64,000 bases of DNA from Tenacibaculum caenipelagi (GTDB lineage: Bacteria > Bacteroidota > Bacteroidia > Flavobacteriales > Flavobacteriaceae), in the NCBI RefSeq assembly GCF_004363005.1, contig NZ_SNYH01000007.1, positions 1-64,000 of the forward strand. Direction: 5' to 3'. Below are positions 26,399-36,471 of this stretch, in pieces. A program made the position numbers and the translations under genes. The notes beneath the pieces were generated by a model. That model ran no database searches. It was not told the origin of the DNA and saw nothing but the letters and a program-made list of their open reading frames with translations. Numbering within the stretch: the stretch's first letter is position 1; each line of letters opens with the position of its first letter.

Positions 26399-27250
26399 CT
26401 ATTTTTTTAATGAGAATTCATACAATCTAGCACTCATCATTTTTGAAGCTTCATCCGTAATATATAACGTTGAATTATCTTTAAAAGTGATTCCTTCTTT
26501 TTGAGAAATATGGTCAAAAGAATAATTCTCCATATCTCCGCTAAGAAAATCATCCTCTTGAAAATTGGTAAACACCAATACGGACTGGTGTGTTAACAAG
26601 GCTACTTTTTTTCCATCAGGAGAAATCGCTGCATCTGTTATTGAACAATTCACATCACTACAGTGTTCCATTTCGGATATATATTCAGCAGTATAATCAC
26701 CTTTTGAAGCAGGTATTCTATACAATACTGTCTTTCCGTAATTATTATGCACTCTGCTTTTGGTAAAAACATATAAAAATCCGTCTTTATAAAGCAAAGA
26801 CTCTGCATCAAAAAATCGATCTTTCTTTTTAGGTGGGTACTTAGTTTGGTTAGGATATGAAAACTTTATTTTCTCCACTTCAATTACATCGTTCTCTAAT
26901 AACTCTTGTTTATTTATTTTAAGAATCACTAAGTTTTTACGCTTGTTATTATTGTTACCAAAATCTGCTATATAAACGTTTCCCTTTTTGTCTGAAGTAA
27001 TTGCTTCCCAATCGTGATTCTTAGCCTGTACAGCGAATACATTTTTAATCTCCCCTTTTAAAGACACTTCATATAATTCAGGTTCATTTCCACTATCGTT
27101 TATCATCCAGAGTGCATTCGAATCTGAAGTTACTTGTACCCCTGAAACCTCTCTTAAGCCATTAGGTAAATAAGATAGCATCTTTAACTTGCCATAATGA
27201 GTACAATTAAGAAAGCCTCCTACCAGTAGTAATAAAAATAGTTTTCGCAT
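26399..27250 (-). CDS. SdiA-regulated-like beta-propeller lipoprotein
   Basis: The start is taken at the ATG at 27250 (MRKLFLLLLVGGFLNC), which makes a canonical lipoprotein signal; an upstream in-frame ATG at 27292 would add 14 residues before it. The 283-residue mature chain has repeated blades (NALWMINDSGNEPELYEVS, DWEAITSDKKGNVYIADFG, KDRFFDAESLLYKDGFLYVF, EGITFKDNSTLYITDEA) typical of SdiA-regulated/esterase-like propellers. Substrate and role are unknown. Confidence 0.75.
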   Translation of the reverse strand: MRKLFLLLLVGGFLNCTHYGKLKMLSYLPNGLREVSGVQVTSDSNALWMINDSGNEPELYEVSLKGEIKNVFAVQAKNHDWEAITSDKKGNVYIADFGNNNNKRKNLVILKINKQELLENDVIEVEKIKFSYPNQTKYPPKKKDRFFDAESLLYKDGFLYVFTKSRVHNNYGKTVLYRIPASKGDYTAEYISEMEHCSDVNCSITDAAISPDGKKVALLTHQSVLVFTNFQEDDFLSGDMENYSFDHISQKEGITFKDNSTLYITDEASKMMSARLYEFSLKK

Positions 27251-27296
27251 AAAAGTAATTTTCTGTGCTATGTAAAAATAGTGAATTATCACAACG

Positions 27297-27329
27297 AAAA
27301 AAGCTACTGAATATTCAGTAACTTTTTAT
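27297..27329 (-). terminator. Terminator of the phoD-like gene
   Basis: The 16-nt palindrome TACTGAAT-ATTCAGTA (27305-27320) has flanking AAG/CTT pairs and a T run when read on the minus strand. It lies about 25 nt after the PhoD stop and upstream of the next minus-strand gene. Confidence 0.7.
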
Positions 27330-27351
27330 TATCATTTTATAGAAAACACTT

Positions 27352-29055
27352 TTATAAGATAGCTGTTTTTCCTATGCTATTCGTGTACTCTTTACTTGTT
27401 ACGATATCTATAAAATTCCAATCAGTTTTTATTGAACCTGAGGTAACCGTCAACTTCATAAATCCTCTTTGAGAGAGATTGCCATACTGCAAATCGTCTA
27501 TTAACAACTTTAATGCCTCTTCTAGTTCTGTTGCCGAAGCTCCTAGATATTTTTCTAATCCGGGAGAAGACACTGAACTTGTAGCTACTTCAACACCAAC
27601 TTTTTCTCCAGAATTATTAGTTAAATTACTATACCAAGCATTATGAGTATCTCCGGCCAATACTACTACATTCTTATTTTTAAAACTTTCTAAAACTCGC
27701 TCTCTTTCCATAAAATATCCATCCCAAGCATCTAAGTTATATGGTAAAACCGTTTCTATTCTTGCTTTCTCTTCTGCTGTTAACATAGGATCGTTTTGTA
27801 AAGCTCTTGTTTTAATGGTTACCAACTCTGTAATAGAAGTTTTAAGCAAATTAAAAGTTTCTTCACTTGCTGATCCTGTAGCAGATACTTCTGCCAATAG
27901 TTTTGCTAAAAGTGTTAGTAATTCAGCAGGAATTAACATTTTTCCCATTAAAACTTGCTGTCCTATAATTTGCCATGTATTATTGCTAGCCGCTAGTTCA
28001 CTTTCTAACCACCCTAATTGGGTAGTTCCTAAAAGTGTACGTTGTGAGTTTAACCATGCTTGTTGAAAAGCCGCTGCATCAAACTCCCCTTTTTCATTAT
28101 AAAATGCTGAATATTCTAACTGCTTATCTCTTCCAACAATACGCGTATCTAGCATAATTAAATCTACCAAACTTCCAATTTTCAAGTTTCTATAAATAAT
28201 AGAATTATCAACAAGATTGGTCATGTTAGGTAAATATTCGCTGTATGCTTTTAATGCGCTTTGTTTTCGGGTAGTAAAACTTCCTTCTCCTTCTTGATGG
28301 TTTTCAGCTCCGTCTTTATAAGTATCGTTTGCTACCTCATGATCGTCCCAAACACAAATAAAAGGTTTAGTTCTATGCAATTCCTTTAATTGTTCATCTG
28401 AACGATATTGACGATAACGAGTACGATAATCTTCTAATGAAATGATTTCACCCTCTGGTTCAGGTGATCTAAACGAACCATAACTATTTTCACCATATTC
28501 GTAAATATAATCTCCTAGATGAACAACAACATCTGCATCTGACTTTTTAATTTCTTCATACACGTTAAAATACCCATAAGCAAAGTTTGCACATGAAGCT
28601 ACAGCCAGTTTTACTTCGTTGATTGATTCGCTAAACGTAAGTGTTTCACCTATAGGAGAAGTTGCTTTAGCATTAACATTTACAAAACGGTAGTATAGTT
28701 TTTGTCCTGCTTCTAAGTCTTTAATTTCAACAGCTACGGTAAAGTCTCTTGAAGCATCGGTAGTTACTTCTGCTTGACGAACAACGTCTTTGAAATTTTT
28801 GTCTTTCGCTATTTGCCAAACTAAGGTTGCAGAAGATTTATTTGTAGTATAACGTGTCCAAATGATAACTTGTGAATTTGTAGGATCGAAACTAGCAACT
28901 CCTTGCTCAAAGTTTTTCTCTGCTAAGTTACTTGGTATAGGTAATTCATCGATATCGTCATCTTTACAACTGATAAAATTAGGCGCTAAAAGTATACCTC
29001 CAGTTGCTAATAATGAGTTTCTTAAAAAGCTTCTTCTTTTAATATTAGTTTTCAT
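27352..29055 (-). CDS. PhoD-family alkaline phosphatase/phosphodiesterase, Tat-exported
   Basis: The N-terminus, KRRSFLRNSLLATGGILLAP, is a twin-arginine signal ending near a Cys (FISC), so the protein may also be lipidated. An Ig-like PhoD N-terminal domain (about 40-150) is followed by the metallophosphatase domain with VVHLGDYIYEYG, CVWDDHEVAND, IMLDTRI and VVLAGDTHNAW, the calcium/iron ligands of PhoD. The 567-residue length is standard. It releases phosphate from phosphoesters in the periplasm or at the surface. It is not in an operon with the propeller lipoprotein, because a terminator separates them. Confidence 0.92.
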   Translation of the reverse strand: MKTNIKRRSFLRNSLLATGGILLAPNFISCKDDDIDELPIPSNLAEKNFEQGVASFDPTNSQVIIWTRYTTNKSSATLVWQIAKDKNFKDVVRQAEVTTDASRDFTVAVEIKDLEAGQKLYYRFVNVNAKATSPIGETLTFSESINEVKLAVASCANFAYGYFNVYEEIKKSDADVVVHLGDYIYEYGENSYGSFRSPEPEGEIISLEDYRTRYRQYRSDEQLKELHRTKPFICVWDDHEVANDTYKDGAENHQEGEGSFTTRKQSALKAYSEYLPNMTNLVDNSIIYRNLKIGSLVDLIMLDTRIVGRDKQLEYSAFYNEKGEFDAAAFQQAWLNSQRTLLGTTQLGWLESELAASNNTWQIIGQQVLMGKMLIPAELLTLLAKLLAEVSATGSASEETFNLLKTSITELVTIKTRALQNDPMLTAEEKARIETVLPYNLDAWDGYFMERERVLESFKNKNVVVLAGDTHNAWYSNLTNNSGEKVGVEVATSSVSSPGLEKYLGASATELEEALKLLIDDLQYGNLSQRGFMKLTVTSGSIKTDWNFIDIVTSKEYTNSIGKTAIL

Positions 29056-29141
29056 TAGTAAGGGTCATTTAATTTTCCTGCATAAGTACTATTTCAACTT
29101 TGCTTTAACGTTAACTAACCTTTACCAAATAAATGAAGTTA

Positions 29142-29975
29142 CTACCAGCCTCCTGTGGCTCCACCACCACCAAAGCCTCCGCCTCCGAAACCTCCGCCGA
29201 AGCCGCCTCCGCCACCAAAGCCTCCTGATGATCCTCCACCAAAACCGCCTCTTCCTGCGTTGCTTAAAATAATAGTTTCTAAAATCCCTCTTGCTACATC
29301 CGATTTTCTGTAGCCTCTTCCTCCTCCACGGTTTCCTTTACTTCCGCTTGAGATAATAATAAAAAATACTACCAGAATAATGATAAAGATAATAAAGCTA
29401 AAGTCTGTTTTTTTAGATTGTTTTCTAGAGCCTTTGTATTCACCACTCATTACCTTAAAAATAGCATCTACTCCACTGTTTAACCCAGCATAATAGTCAC
29501 CTTGTTTAAAATAAGGAATAATGTCGTACTCTATAATTTGTCGAGAAACATAATCAGTTAATAAGTGTTCGGTTCCATAACCTGTTCGTATAGTTACTTT
29601 ACGGTCATCTTTAGCCAACAACATAAACACTCCATTATCTTTCTCTTTACTTCCTCCTATTCCCCATTTGTGTGCCCAATTGGTAGCCAAATATCCTATT
29701 TCTTCTCCTTCAGTTGAGCTTATAATTGCTACTACTACTTGTGTTGAAGTGGTATCAGCATATTTAATTAGCTTATTTTCTAAGCTTTTCTTTTGATTAG
29801 GTGATAAAAGATTGATATAATCGTAAACACTTGTTTGAAACTTAGGTGTCTCAGGAATTTCAAATCCTTGTGAGAAAAGAGTTTGCACACAAAAACATGC
29901 AACAAGAAAAAGAATAACTTTTAAGTTATATAACTTGTTTATTACTCTATACGATAGCCCTATATTTTTTACCAT
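29142..29975 (-). CDS. TPM-domain membrane protein with a Gly-rich tail (YgcG-like)
   Basis: The start is set at the ATG at 29975 (MVKNIGLSY), which leaves a signal peptide ending FSQ; an ATG at 30017 overlapping the upstream gene is also possible. The TPM domain (about 50-170) has VYDYINLLSPNQKKSLENKL, VVVAIISS and DRKVTIRTGYGTEHLL. A transmembrane helix (about 195-215) is followed by a C-terminus of GGFGGGG-type repeats. TPM proteins with such tails are widespread. Their proposed roles include photosystem repair in plants and membrane stress in bacteria; the role here is unknown. It ends the LemA-TPM-TPM cluster. Confidence 0.88.
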   Translation of the reverse strand: MVKNIGLSYRVINKLYNLKVILFLVACFCVQTLFSQGFEIPETPKFQTSVYDYINLLSPNQKKSLENKLIKYADTTSTQVVVAIISSTEGEEIGYLATNWAHKWGIGGSKEKDNGVFMLLAKDDRKVTIRTGYGTEHLLTDYVSRQIIEYDIIPYFKQGDYYAGLNSGVDAIFKVMSGEYKGSRKQSKKTDFSFIIFIIILVVFFIIISSGSKGNRGGGRGYRKSDVARGILETIILSNAGRGGFGGGSSGGFGGGGGFGGGFGGGGFGGGGATGGW

Positions 29976-29997
29976 ACTCTTTCTTTCTACAAAGTCC

Positions 29998-30435
29998 TTA
30001 CCCTTTAGACACTTCATTACTTAATTCATCTTCATTATCAACAGTCCACGGAAAGTGAGCTTGTAATTCTTTTCCTGCTTTCAAAACACCATCAATAATC
30101 CCTTGTTTAAAATCTCCTTTCTGAAATTGCTTTTGTATAACTTCTTTCGTTGTTTCCCAAAAATTTTCAGGAACTACTTTGTTAATCCCTTCATCTCCAT
30201 AAATTACAAACTTATGGTCATCAACTGCTATATATAATAATACAGCATTACGTTGTTGGGTATTAAACATTTTAAGCATACGAAATACTTCTAATGCTCG
30301 GTCATAATGAGGGACATCTGTAGTTCTCTCAATATGTACTCGTATTTCACCAGAAGTATTTCGCTCTGCTTGTCTAATAGCTAGAACGATTTCCTCTTCT
30401 TCTTTAGCAGTAAGAAAATCTTTTATATCAGACAT
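29998..30435 (-). CDS. Soluble TPM-domain protein
   Basis: The 145-residue protein has no signal or transmembrane segment. The pattern FLTAKEEEEIVLAIRQAERNT and SGEIRVHIE, then RNAVLLYIAVDDHKFVIYGD, is that of a TPM domain. It lies between lemA and the larger TPM gene, 3 nt after lemA. This three-gene set is common in Bacteroidota and suggests a shared membrane-associated function. Confidence 0.9.
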   Translation of the reverse strand: MSDIKDFLTAKEEEEIVLAIRQAERNTSGEIRVHIERTTDVPHYDRALEVFRMLKMFNTQQRNAVLLYIAVDDHKFVIYGDEGINKVVPENFWETTKEVIQKQFQKGDFKQGIIDGVLKAGKELQAHFPWTVDNEDELSNEVSKG

Positions 30436-30438
30436 TTT

Positions 30439-31041
30439 TTAATTTTTGAAGTCAAAGCTTGCATCTGGAGCTTTTTCTGAACCTGGGTCAGCTTTATAAC
30501 GTGCCATTTCAGTAAAACCAAACATACCTGCTAATAAATTTCCAGGAAACATTTTAATGTGTTTATTATAAATATTTACTGCTTCATTATAACGATCACG
30601 AGCTACATTAATTCTATTTTCAGTTCCTTCTAACTGACTTTGTAATTCTAGGAAGTTTTTGTTTGCTTTGATATCTGGGTAACGTTCTACAGATACTAAT
30701 AACTTAGACAAAGCTCCACTCAATCCTGTTTGTGCTTGTTGAAATTGTGCCATTTTTTCTGGCGTTAAATCTCCTGCATTAATATTTACTGAAGTTGCTT
30801 TTGCTCTTGCATTAATTACGTCTGTTAAGGTACTTTTTTCAAAATCAGCAGCTCCTTGAACAGTTTTTACTAAATTACCTATTAAATCATTTCTTCTCTG
30901 GTAAGAACTTTCTACATTAGACCACGTTGTTTTTGCATCTTCTTGATATGTTATCCCTTTGTTATAGAATCCTTTTGCCCATGAATAAATTCCAAAACCT
31001 AGAACTCCTATAATAATTAAAGGCACTAACCATTTTTTCAT
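30439..31041 (-). CDS. lemA: LemA family protein
   Basis: The 200-residue protein has one N-terminal transmembrane helix (about 5-23) and a long helical domain with KTTWSNVESSYQRRNDLIGNLVKTV and LQSQLEGTENRINVARDRYNEAVNIYN, the LemA signatures. The orientation is probably N-in, with the helical bundle in the periplasm. The molecular function of LemA is not settled. It forms an operon with two TPM genes. Confidence 0.95.
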   Translation of the reverse strand: MKKWLVPLIIIGVLGFGIYSWAKGFYNKGITYQEDAKTTWSNVESSYQRRNDLIGNLVKTVQGAADFEKSTLTDVINARAKATSVNINAGDLTPEKMAQFQQAQTGLSGALSKLLVSVERYPDIKANKNFLELQSQLEGTENRINVARDRYNEAVNIYNKHIKMFPGNLLAGMFGFTEMARYKADPGSEKAPDASFDFKN

Positions 31042-31059
31042 AATTTTTGATTTTTGTAA

Positions 31060-31389
31060 TTATAATTGATTTTTGATTTTTATTAATTCAGCTTTCACTG
31101 CTTCTAATCTACTAATAATTTCCTGATTGCTTACGACCTTTTCTGGATTTTTCTTTAGTCTTTGCTTTGCTCCATCTAAAGTAAAACCTCTTTCTTTTAC
31201 CAGATTGTATATGATCTTGAAGTTTTTTACATCTTCTTGTGTAAACAAGCGATCTCCTTTCGCATTTTTTTTAGGATTGATAATTTCAAACTCTTTATCC
31301 CAAAATCGAATTAGAGAACTGTTCACTCCAAAAGCTTTGGCTACTTCTCCTATCTTATAATATCTTTTATCTGGTAAGTCTATATACAT
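31060..31389 (-). CDS. Small MerR-family transcriptional regulator
   Basis: The 109-residue protein has a winged helix-turn-helix at the N-terminus (YYKIGEVAKAFGVNSSLIRFWDKEF) and a short coiled-coil dimerisation tail, with no effector domain. It is followed downstream by lemA after 18 nt and preceded by the M23 peptidase gene after 21 nt, all on one strand. This suggests local control of envelope genes, though the sequence shows no operator. Confidence 0.88.
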   Translation of the reverse strand: MYIDLPDKRYYKIGEVAKAFGVNSSLIRFWDKEFEIINPKKNAKGDRLFTQEDVKNFKIIYNLVKERGFTLDGAKQRLKKNPEKVVSNQEIISRLEAVKAELIKIKNQL

Positions 31390-31410
31390 TTTTCACAGCT
31401 TCTATAAAGT

Positions 31411-32379
31411 TTAGTCATACGATTGACCTTTTTGTTGTGAAGCTTTTTGCATAGCTATAAATTCTTCAGGAGTTAAGTCTCCATAGTAATAGTAAATAGG
31501 ATTTACCGGTCTACCATTCTTGTGTACTTCGTAGTGCAAATGCGGTGCAGCAGATCGCCCTGTGTTTCCTACATAACCTATTAAGTCACCACGTTTTACT
31601 TTTTGTCCTCTTTTAGCTAAAATTTTACTCATGTGAGCATAAATGGTTTCATAACCATATCCGTGATCTATATAAACCACTTTCCCAAAAGTAGAACTTC
31701 TATGTGCTTTTTTAACAATACCATTTCCTGATGCAAAGATTGGAGTCCCAGTTGGCGAGGTGAAATCCATTCCATTATGCATTCTCCATGATTTCAAAAT
31801 AGGATGTAAACGCATACCATAACCTGATGCCATTCTTTTTAAATCTTGGTTTTTTACAGGTTGAATAGCTGGTATTGAGGCTAACATCTTTTCTTTTGCT
31901 TTTGCTAGCTCAACAATCTCATCTAACGATTTTGATTGTACAACCATTTGTTTTGATAAAATATCTAACTCTTTCGTTGCATTCTTTATCATACTACTAT
32001 TATCAAAACCGTCTAAATGCTTATATCTATTCACTCCTCCAAACCCTGCTTTTCGTTGTTCTTCTGGTATTGGACTTGCTTCAAAATAAGTTCTATAAAT
32101 ATTATTATCTCTTTCTTGTAACTCTGCTAGAACTTCGGAACTCTCTTTCATTTTTTTAGTAAGCAGTTCATAGTGTAGTTTTAAATTTTCTAGTTCTCTT
32201 TTTTGTGTTCGTTCTTTAGGAGACATCAAAAACTGACTAAATCCTATAAAACCAAAAAAGGCAATTAATAAAACACTTAATAGCCCCAAAAAAGTTTTCT
32301 TATACTTTTCACCTCTTTTTACTTCTATCTTTCTATACGATAAAGTCTCTGGGTCGTAATAATATTTTACTTTTGCCAT
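31411..32379 (-). CDS. M23 family metallopeptidase (LytM-type)
   Basis: The 322-residue protein has a cytoplasmic N-terminus, one transmembrane helix (about 30-50), a periplasmic coiled coil (about 55-165) and a C-terminal M23 domain. The zinc ligands are visible in RMHNGMDFTSPTG (H...D) and HLHYEVHKNG (HxH). Both sites are intact, so it is probably an active cell-wall endopeptidase, of the type acting in division or in envelope shape. The gene is divergent from alaS. Confidence 0.95.
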   Translation of the reverse strand: MAKVKYYYDPETLSYRKIEVKRGEKYKKTFLGLLSVLLIAFFGFIGFSQFLMSPKERTQKRELENLKLHYELLTKKMKESSEVLAELQERDNNIYRTYFEASPIPEEQRKAGFGGVNRYKHLDGFDNSSMIKNATKELDILSKQMVVQSKSLDEIVELAKAKEKMLASIPAIQPVKNQDLKRMASGYGMRLHPILKSWRMHNGMDFTSPTGTPIFASGNGIVKKAHRSSTFGKVVYIDHGYGYETIYAHMSKILAKRGQKVKRGDLIGYVGNTGRSAAPHLHYEVHKNGRPVNPIYYYYGDLTPEEFIAMQKASQQKGQSYD

Positions 32380-32450
32380 AATGCTAAATGTACTATTTTT
32401 GTGCTTTTTAAATTAAGCATCCTTAAGGGGATGTACAATTTGGAAACTCA

Positions 32451-32458
32451 CAAATTTA
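32451..32458 (-). promoter_or_regulatory. -7 element for the M23 peptidase gene
   Basis: On the minus strand the bases read TAAATTTG, matching TAnnTTTG, about 70 nt upstream of the peptidase ATG. A TTG lies 25 nt further upstream, slightly beyond the usual spacing. A small hairpin (CATCC/GGATG, 32419-32434) would fall in the leader. Confidence 0.4.
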
Positions 32459-32533
32459 CAAAATCTTTTAAAACTTCTTTTTACAAGCAGTTTTTTAAAT
32501 ATTTTTTAACAAAAATCAGATACCTAGAGTTGT

Positions 32534-35149
32534 ATGAAATCTCAAGATATTAGAACTAAATTTTTAGATTTTTTTAAATCAAAACAACACGATATTGTTC
32601 CGTCTGCACCTATGGTGTTAAAGAACGACCCTACTTTGATGTTTACCAACTCTGGTATGGCACCTTTTAAAGAATATTTCTTAGGTAATGCCACTCCAAA
32701 AAATAATCGAATTGCCGATTCTCAAAAATGTTTACGTGTTTCAGGTAAGCACAACGACTTAGAAGAAGTTGGTTACGATACCTACCACCATACTATGTTT
32801 GAAATGCTAGGTAACTGGAGTTTTGGTGATTACTTTAAGAAAGAAGCTATTGCTTGGGCTTGGGAATTATTGACCGAAGTTTATAAGATAGATAAGGATA
32901 TTTTATATGTAACCGTGTTTGAAGGTGATGAGAAAGACGGTACAAAAATGGATCAAGAAGCCTACGATATTTGGAAACAATACATTTCTGAAGATCGTAT
33001 CTTAATGGGTAATAAAAAAGATAATTTTTGGGAAATGGGAGAGCAAGGTCCTTGTGGTCCATGTTCAGAAATTCATGTAGATATTCGTTCTGCAGAAGAA
33101 AAAGCAAAAATCGATGGTAAATCATTAGTAAATGAGGATCATCCTCAAGTTGTTGAAATCTGGAACTTAGTTTTTATGCAATACAATCGTAAAGCTGACG
33201 GGTCTTTAGCTGGACTTCCTGCAAAGCATATCGATACAGGAATGGGATTTGAACGTTTGTGTATGGTGTTGCAAGGAGTTCAATCAAACTATGATACAGA
33301 TGTATTTACTCCGTTAATTCGAGAAATTGAAACAATTACGGGTGTTGGGTATGGTAAAGATGAAAAAGTTGATATTGCTATTCGTGTAATTGCCGACCAT
33401 GTTCGTGCAGTTGCTTTCGCTATTGCTGATGGACAGCTACCAAGTAATAATGGTGCAGGGTATGTAATTCGTAGAATTTTACGTCGTGCTATCCGTTACG
33501 GTTTCACTTTCTTAAATAAGAAGGAGCCCTTTATTTATAAATTAGCTGAGACTTTAGCTCATCAGATGGGGAACGCTTTTCCTGAAATTAGAAAGCAAGA
33601 CAACCTAGTTCATAATGTAATTAAAGAAGAAGAAGCTTCTTTCTTACGTACGTTAGATCAAGGTTTATTATTGTTAGATAAAGTTATTGAAGAAACCTCG
33701 GGTAAAACAGTATCAGGAGCTAAAGCTTTTGAACTGTACGATACTTATGGCTTCCCTTTAGACTTAACACAGTTAATTGCTCGTGAAAAAGGATACGATA
33801 TTAACGAGGAAGAATTCAATATGGGAATGAAAGCTCAAAAAGATCGTTCGCGTGCAGCATCTGCAAGTGAAACCTCTGATTGGGTTATTTTATTAGATGA
33901 TGAAGTTGAAGAATTTGTTGGATATGACACCTTAAGTGTTGATGTTCGATTAACGAGATATAGAAAAGTTACCACTAAAAAAGACGGTGATCAATACCAG
34001 TTGGTATTCAATATGACTCCTTTCTATCCAGAAGGTGGTGGACAAGTTGGTGACCGAGGATACATAGAAACTCCTAATGGAGATGTTATTTATGTAATCG
34101 ACACTAAAAAAGAGAATAATGTAATTATTCATTTCACAAAAAACTTACCTAAAAACTTAAACGACACGTTTAAAGCTGTTGTAAATGATGAACACAGACG
34201 TTTATCTGCCAGTAATCACTCTGCTACTCACTTATTACACCAAGCTTTACGAACTATTTTAGGTGACCATGTAGAACAAAAAGGTTCTTTAGTTAGCCCT
34301 GATTATTTACGTTTCGATTTTTCTCATTTTTCAAAAGTTGATAAAGATCAATTACAAGAAATAGAAGAGTTCGTAAATGCTCGTATTCGTGAAAATCTTC
34401 CTCTAGAAGAAAAACGTAACATTCCAATGCAACAAGCTATTGACGAAGGCGCTATTGCTTTATTTGGTGAAAAATACGAAGACAGTGTTCGTGCAATTCG
34501 TTTTGGACAATCTATGGAATTATGTGGAGGAACTCACGTACCTCAAACAGGTGATATTTGGTATTTTAAAATTAAATCAGAAGGAGCTGTTGCCGCTGGT
34601 ATTCGTCGTATCGAAGCAATTACCAATGTTGCTGTTGGAGAATACTTTGAAGATGTTGAGCGCAATTACGATGCTGTAAAGCAGTTATTAAAAAACCCTA
34701 AAGACATAGCGAAATCTGTAAGTGGTTTACAAGATGAAAATGCAGCTTTAAAAAAGCAGATTGAGCAATTATTAAAAGACAAAGCTAAAAACATGAAAGG
34801 CGATCTTAAAAACCAGCTTCAAGAAGTAAACGGAGTTCAGTTTTTAGCAACAAAAGTAGATTTAGACCCAAATAGCATTAAAGACTTAATGTTTGAATTA
34901 GGAGGAGAAATTAACAATTTATTCTTGTTATTTGCTACTGCTCCTTCCACAGACAAAGCTATGCTAACTTGTTATATATCTAAAGATTTAGCTAATGAAA
35001 AAGGCTACGATGCTGGAAAAGTAGTTAGAGAATTAGGAAAATTAATCCACGGTGGTGGTGGTGGACAAAACTTCTTTGCTACTGCTGGTGGTAAAAATCC
35101 TGGAGGAATTCCTAAAGCATTAGAAAGAGCAAAAGATTATATCGCTTAA
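32534..35149 (+). CDS. alaS: Alanine-tRNA ligase
   Basis: The 871-residue length is that of a full AlaRS. The aminoacylation domain (about 1-440) begins with the family pattern [18 protein letters not shown] and contains [15 protein letters not shown]. The editing domain has the zinc ligands [10 protein letters not shown] (HxxxH) and LCGGTHV (CxxxH). The C-terminal C-Ala domain ends [17 protein letters not shown]. It charges tRNA-Ala and clears mischarged Ser and Gly. It is monocistronic with a terminator. Confidence 0.98.
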   Translation: MKSQDIRTKFLDFFKSKQHDIVPSAPMVLKNDPTLMFTNSGMAPFKEYFLGNATPKNNRIADSQKCLRVSGKHNDLEEVGYDTYHHTMFEMLGNWSFGDYFKKEAIAWAWELLTEVYKIDKDILYVTVFEGDEKDGTKMDQEAYDIWKQYISEDRILMGNKKDNFWEMGEQGPCGPCSEIHVDIRSAEEKAKIDGKSLVNEDHPQVVEIWNLVFMQYNRKADGSLAGLPAKHIDTGMGFERLCMVLQGVQSNYDTDVFTPLIREIETITGVGYGKDEKVDIAIRVIADHVRAVAFAIADGQLPSNNGAGYVIRRILRRAIRYGFTFLNKKEPFIYKLAETLAHQMGNAFPEIRKQDNLVHNVIKEEEASFLRTLDQGLLLLDKVIEETSGKTVSGAKAFELYDTYGFPLDLTQLIAREKGYDINEEEFNMGMKAQKDRSRAASASETSDWVILLDDEVEEFVGYDTLSVDVRLTRYRKVTTKKDGDQYQLVFNMTPFYPEGGGQVGDRGYIETPNGDVIYVIDTKKENNVIIHFTKNLPKNLNDTFKAVVNDEHRRLSASNHSATHLLHQALRTILGDHVEQKGSLVSPDYLRFDFSHFSKVDKDQLQEIEEFVNARIRENLPLEEKRNIPMQQAIDEGAIALFGEKYEDSVRAIRFGQSMELCGGTHVPQTGDIWYFKIKSEGAVAAGIRRIEAITNVAVGEYFEDVERNYDAVKQLLKNPKDIAKSVSGLQDENAALKKQIEQLLKDKAKNMKGDLKNQLQEVNGVQFLATKVDLDPNSIKDLMFELGGEINNLFLLFATAPSTDKAMLTCYISKDLANEKGYDAGKVVRELGKLIHGGGGGQNFFATAGGKNPGGIPKALERAKDYIA

Positions 35150-35157
35150 CATATACT

Positions 35158-35188
35158 AAAAAGGTTCAGAAAATTCTGAACCTTTTTT
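35158..35188. terminator. Bidirectional terminator between alaS and the photolyase gene
   Basis: The arms AAGGTTCAGA and TCTGAACCTT enclose a 4-nt loop (AAAT) and are flanked by A and T runs. It serves both convergent genes and touches the photolyase stop codon. Confidence 0.85.
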
Positions 35189-36471
35189 TATTGTAACGCT
35201 TTTTTGTAAATATCTATCGCACGCTCTCTGGCAAACTTATGCTCTACCATAGGTTGCGGATATGTTAATTCATCAAAATCTTTCACCCATTTTTTTACAT
35301 ATCGCAAGTCTTTGTCGAACTTCTTGAGTTGTTCTGTCGGATTAAACACTCTAAAATATGGTGCAGCATCGCAACCTGTACCGGCTGCCCACTGCCAATT
35401 TCCATTATTTGCTGACAGATCATAGTCCAACAGTTTTTCTGCGAAATACGCTTCTCCCCAACGCCAATCAATGAGCAAATGTTTACATAGAAACCCCGCA
35501 GTAATCATTCGTACTCTGTTGTGCATATATCCTGTTTCATTCAACTCTCGCATCCCCGCATCTACCATAGGGTATCCTGTTTTTCCTTCACACCATTTTT
35601 GAAATTCCTCTTCGTTATTTCTCCAAGGAACAACATCATATTTTTGCTTAAAATTCCGAGTAACTACCTTAGGAAAATGATATAGAATTTGCATAAAAAA
35701 CTCACGCCAAATCAATTCACTCAAAAAAGTGGTATTGGTTTTTAAAGCAAAACGAACCATTTTTCGAATACTTACCAACCCAAACCGTAAATAAGGAGAC
35801 AAATACGACGTTTTATCTTGAGAAGGAAAATCTCTCACCTCATCATATACTTCTATATTTGATAAATTATAAGGTTTCACTCTAATGGCACTTTTTTCAA
35901 AACCTATTGAAGATAACAAAGGAACCTCTGAAGAAAACGGATAAAAACCATCAAAATTTATTGTAAATTCTTGTGTATCTTCTTCTTTTGAAAAGTTTTG
36001 TAACCACTTGTTTTTATAAGGTGTAAAAACGGTATACGGACTGTTATCAGCTTTTAAGACTTCGCTTTCTTCAAAAATTACTTGATCTTTAAAAGCTTTA
36101 AATATTATTCTTTTTGAGTCTAAAAAACTTGCAGCTTCTCTATCCCTTTTAATTGCATAAGGCTCATAATCTTTATTCGTATAAACTGCCTCTATATCAT
36201 ATTCTTCTACAAGCTTTTTCCAAACCTCAAGTGGCTTTCCTTTTTTAACAAGTAAAGAAGATGAAGCCTTTTTTAAAGCTTCATCCAATTCTTTTAAGGT
36301 TTGATGTATAAAAGTTACTCTGGCATCATTTTTAGGTAATTTATCTAATATTTCCTCATCAAAAATAAAAACTGGAATTACTTTATTGCCAGATTTTAGC
36401 GCTTCAAACAAACCTCTATTGTCCTCCAACCGTAAATCTCTACGAAACCAAAAAAATGTAACTTTAGACAT
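35188..36471 (-). CDS. phr: Deoxyribodipyrimidine photolyase (cryptochrome/photolyase family)
   Basis: The 427-residue protein has the antenna-binding domain at the N-terminus (FFWFRRDLRLEDNRGLFEAL) and the FAD domain in the C-terminal half (SELIWREFFMQILYHFP, WCEGKTGYPMVDAGMREL, SANNGNWQWAAGTGCDAAPYF, RVFNPTEQ). These are class I CPD photolyase features, including the Trp and Asn residues near FAD. It repairs UV-induced pyrimidine dimers using blue light. It overlaps the SRPBCC gene by 8 nt, in a row with genes for singlet-oxygen and peroxide defence, which suggests light-induced expression. Confidence 0.95.
   Translation of the reverse strand: MSKVTFFWFRRDLRLEDNRGLFEALKSGNKVIPVFIFDEEILDKLPKNDARVTFIHQTLKELDEALKKASSSLLVKKGKPLEVWKKLVEEYDIEAVYTNKDYEPYAIKRDREAASFLDSKRIIFKAFKDQVIFEESEVLKADNSPYTVFTPYKNKWLQNFSKEEDTQEFTINFDGFYPFSSEVPLLSSIGFEKSAIRVKPYNLSNIEVYDEVRDFPSQDKTSYLSPYLRFGLVSIRKMVRFALKTNTTFLSELIWREFFMQILYHFPKVVTRNFKQKYDVVPWRNNEEEFQKWCEGKTGYPMVDAGMRELNETGYMHNRVRMITAGFLCKHLLIDWRWGEAYFAEKLLDYDLSANNGNWQWAAGTGCDAAPYFRVFNPTEQLKKFDKDLRYVKKWVKDFDELTYPQPMVEHKFARERAIDIYKKALQ

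Noticed and set aside
28862..29272. Plus-strand open frame antisense to phoD and the TPM gene
   Set aside because: It exists because of the codon bias and the Gly-rich repeats on the other strand; both minus-strand genes are clear families.
29142..29272. Repeat array or CRISPR-like region in the Gly-rich stretch
   Set aside because: The repeats are codon-level GGX runs in the tail of a TPM protein; there are no spacers or regular repeat units.
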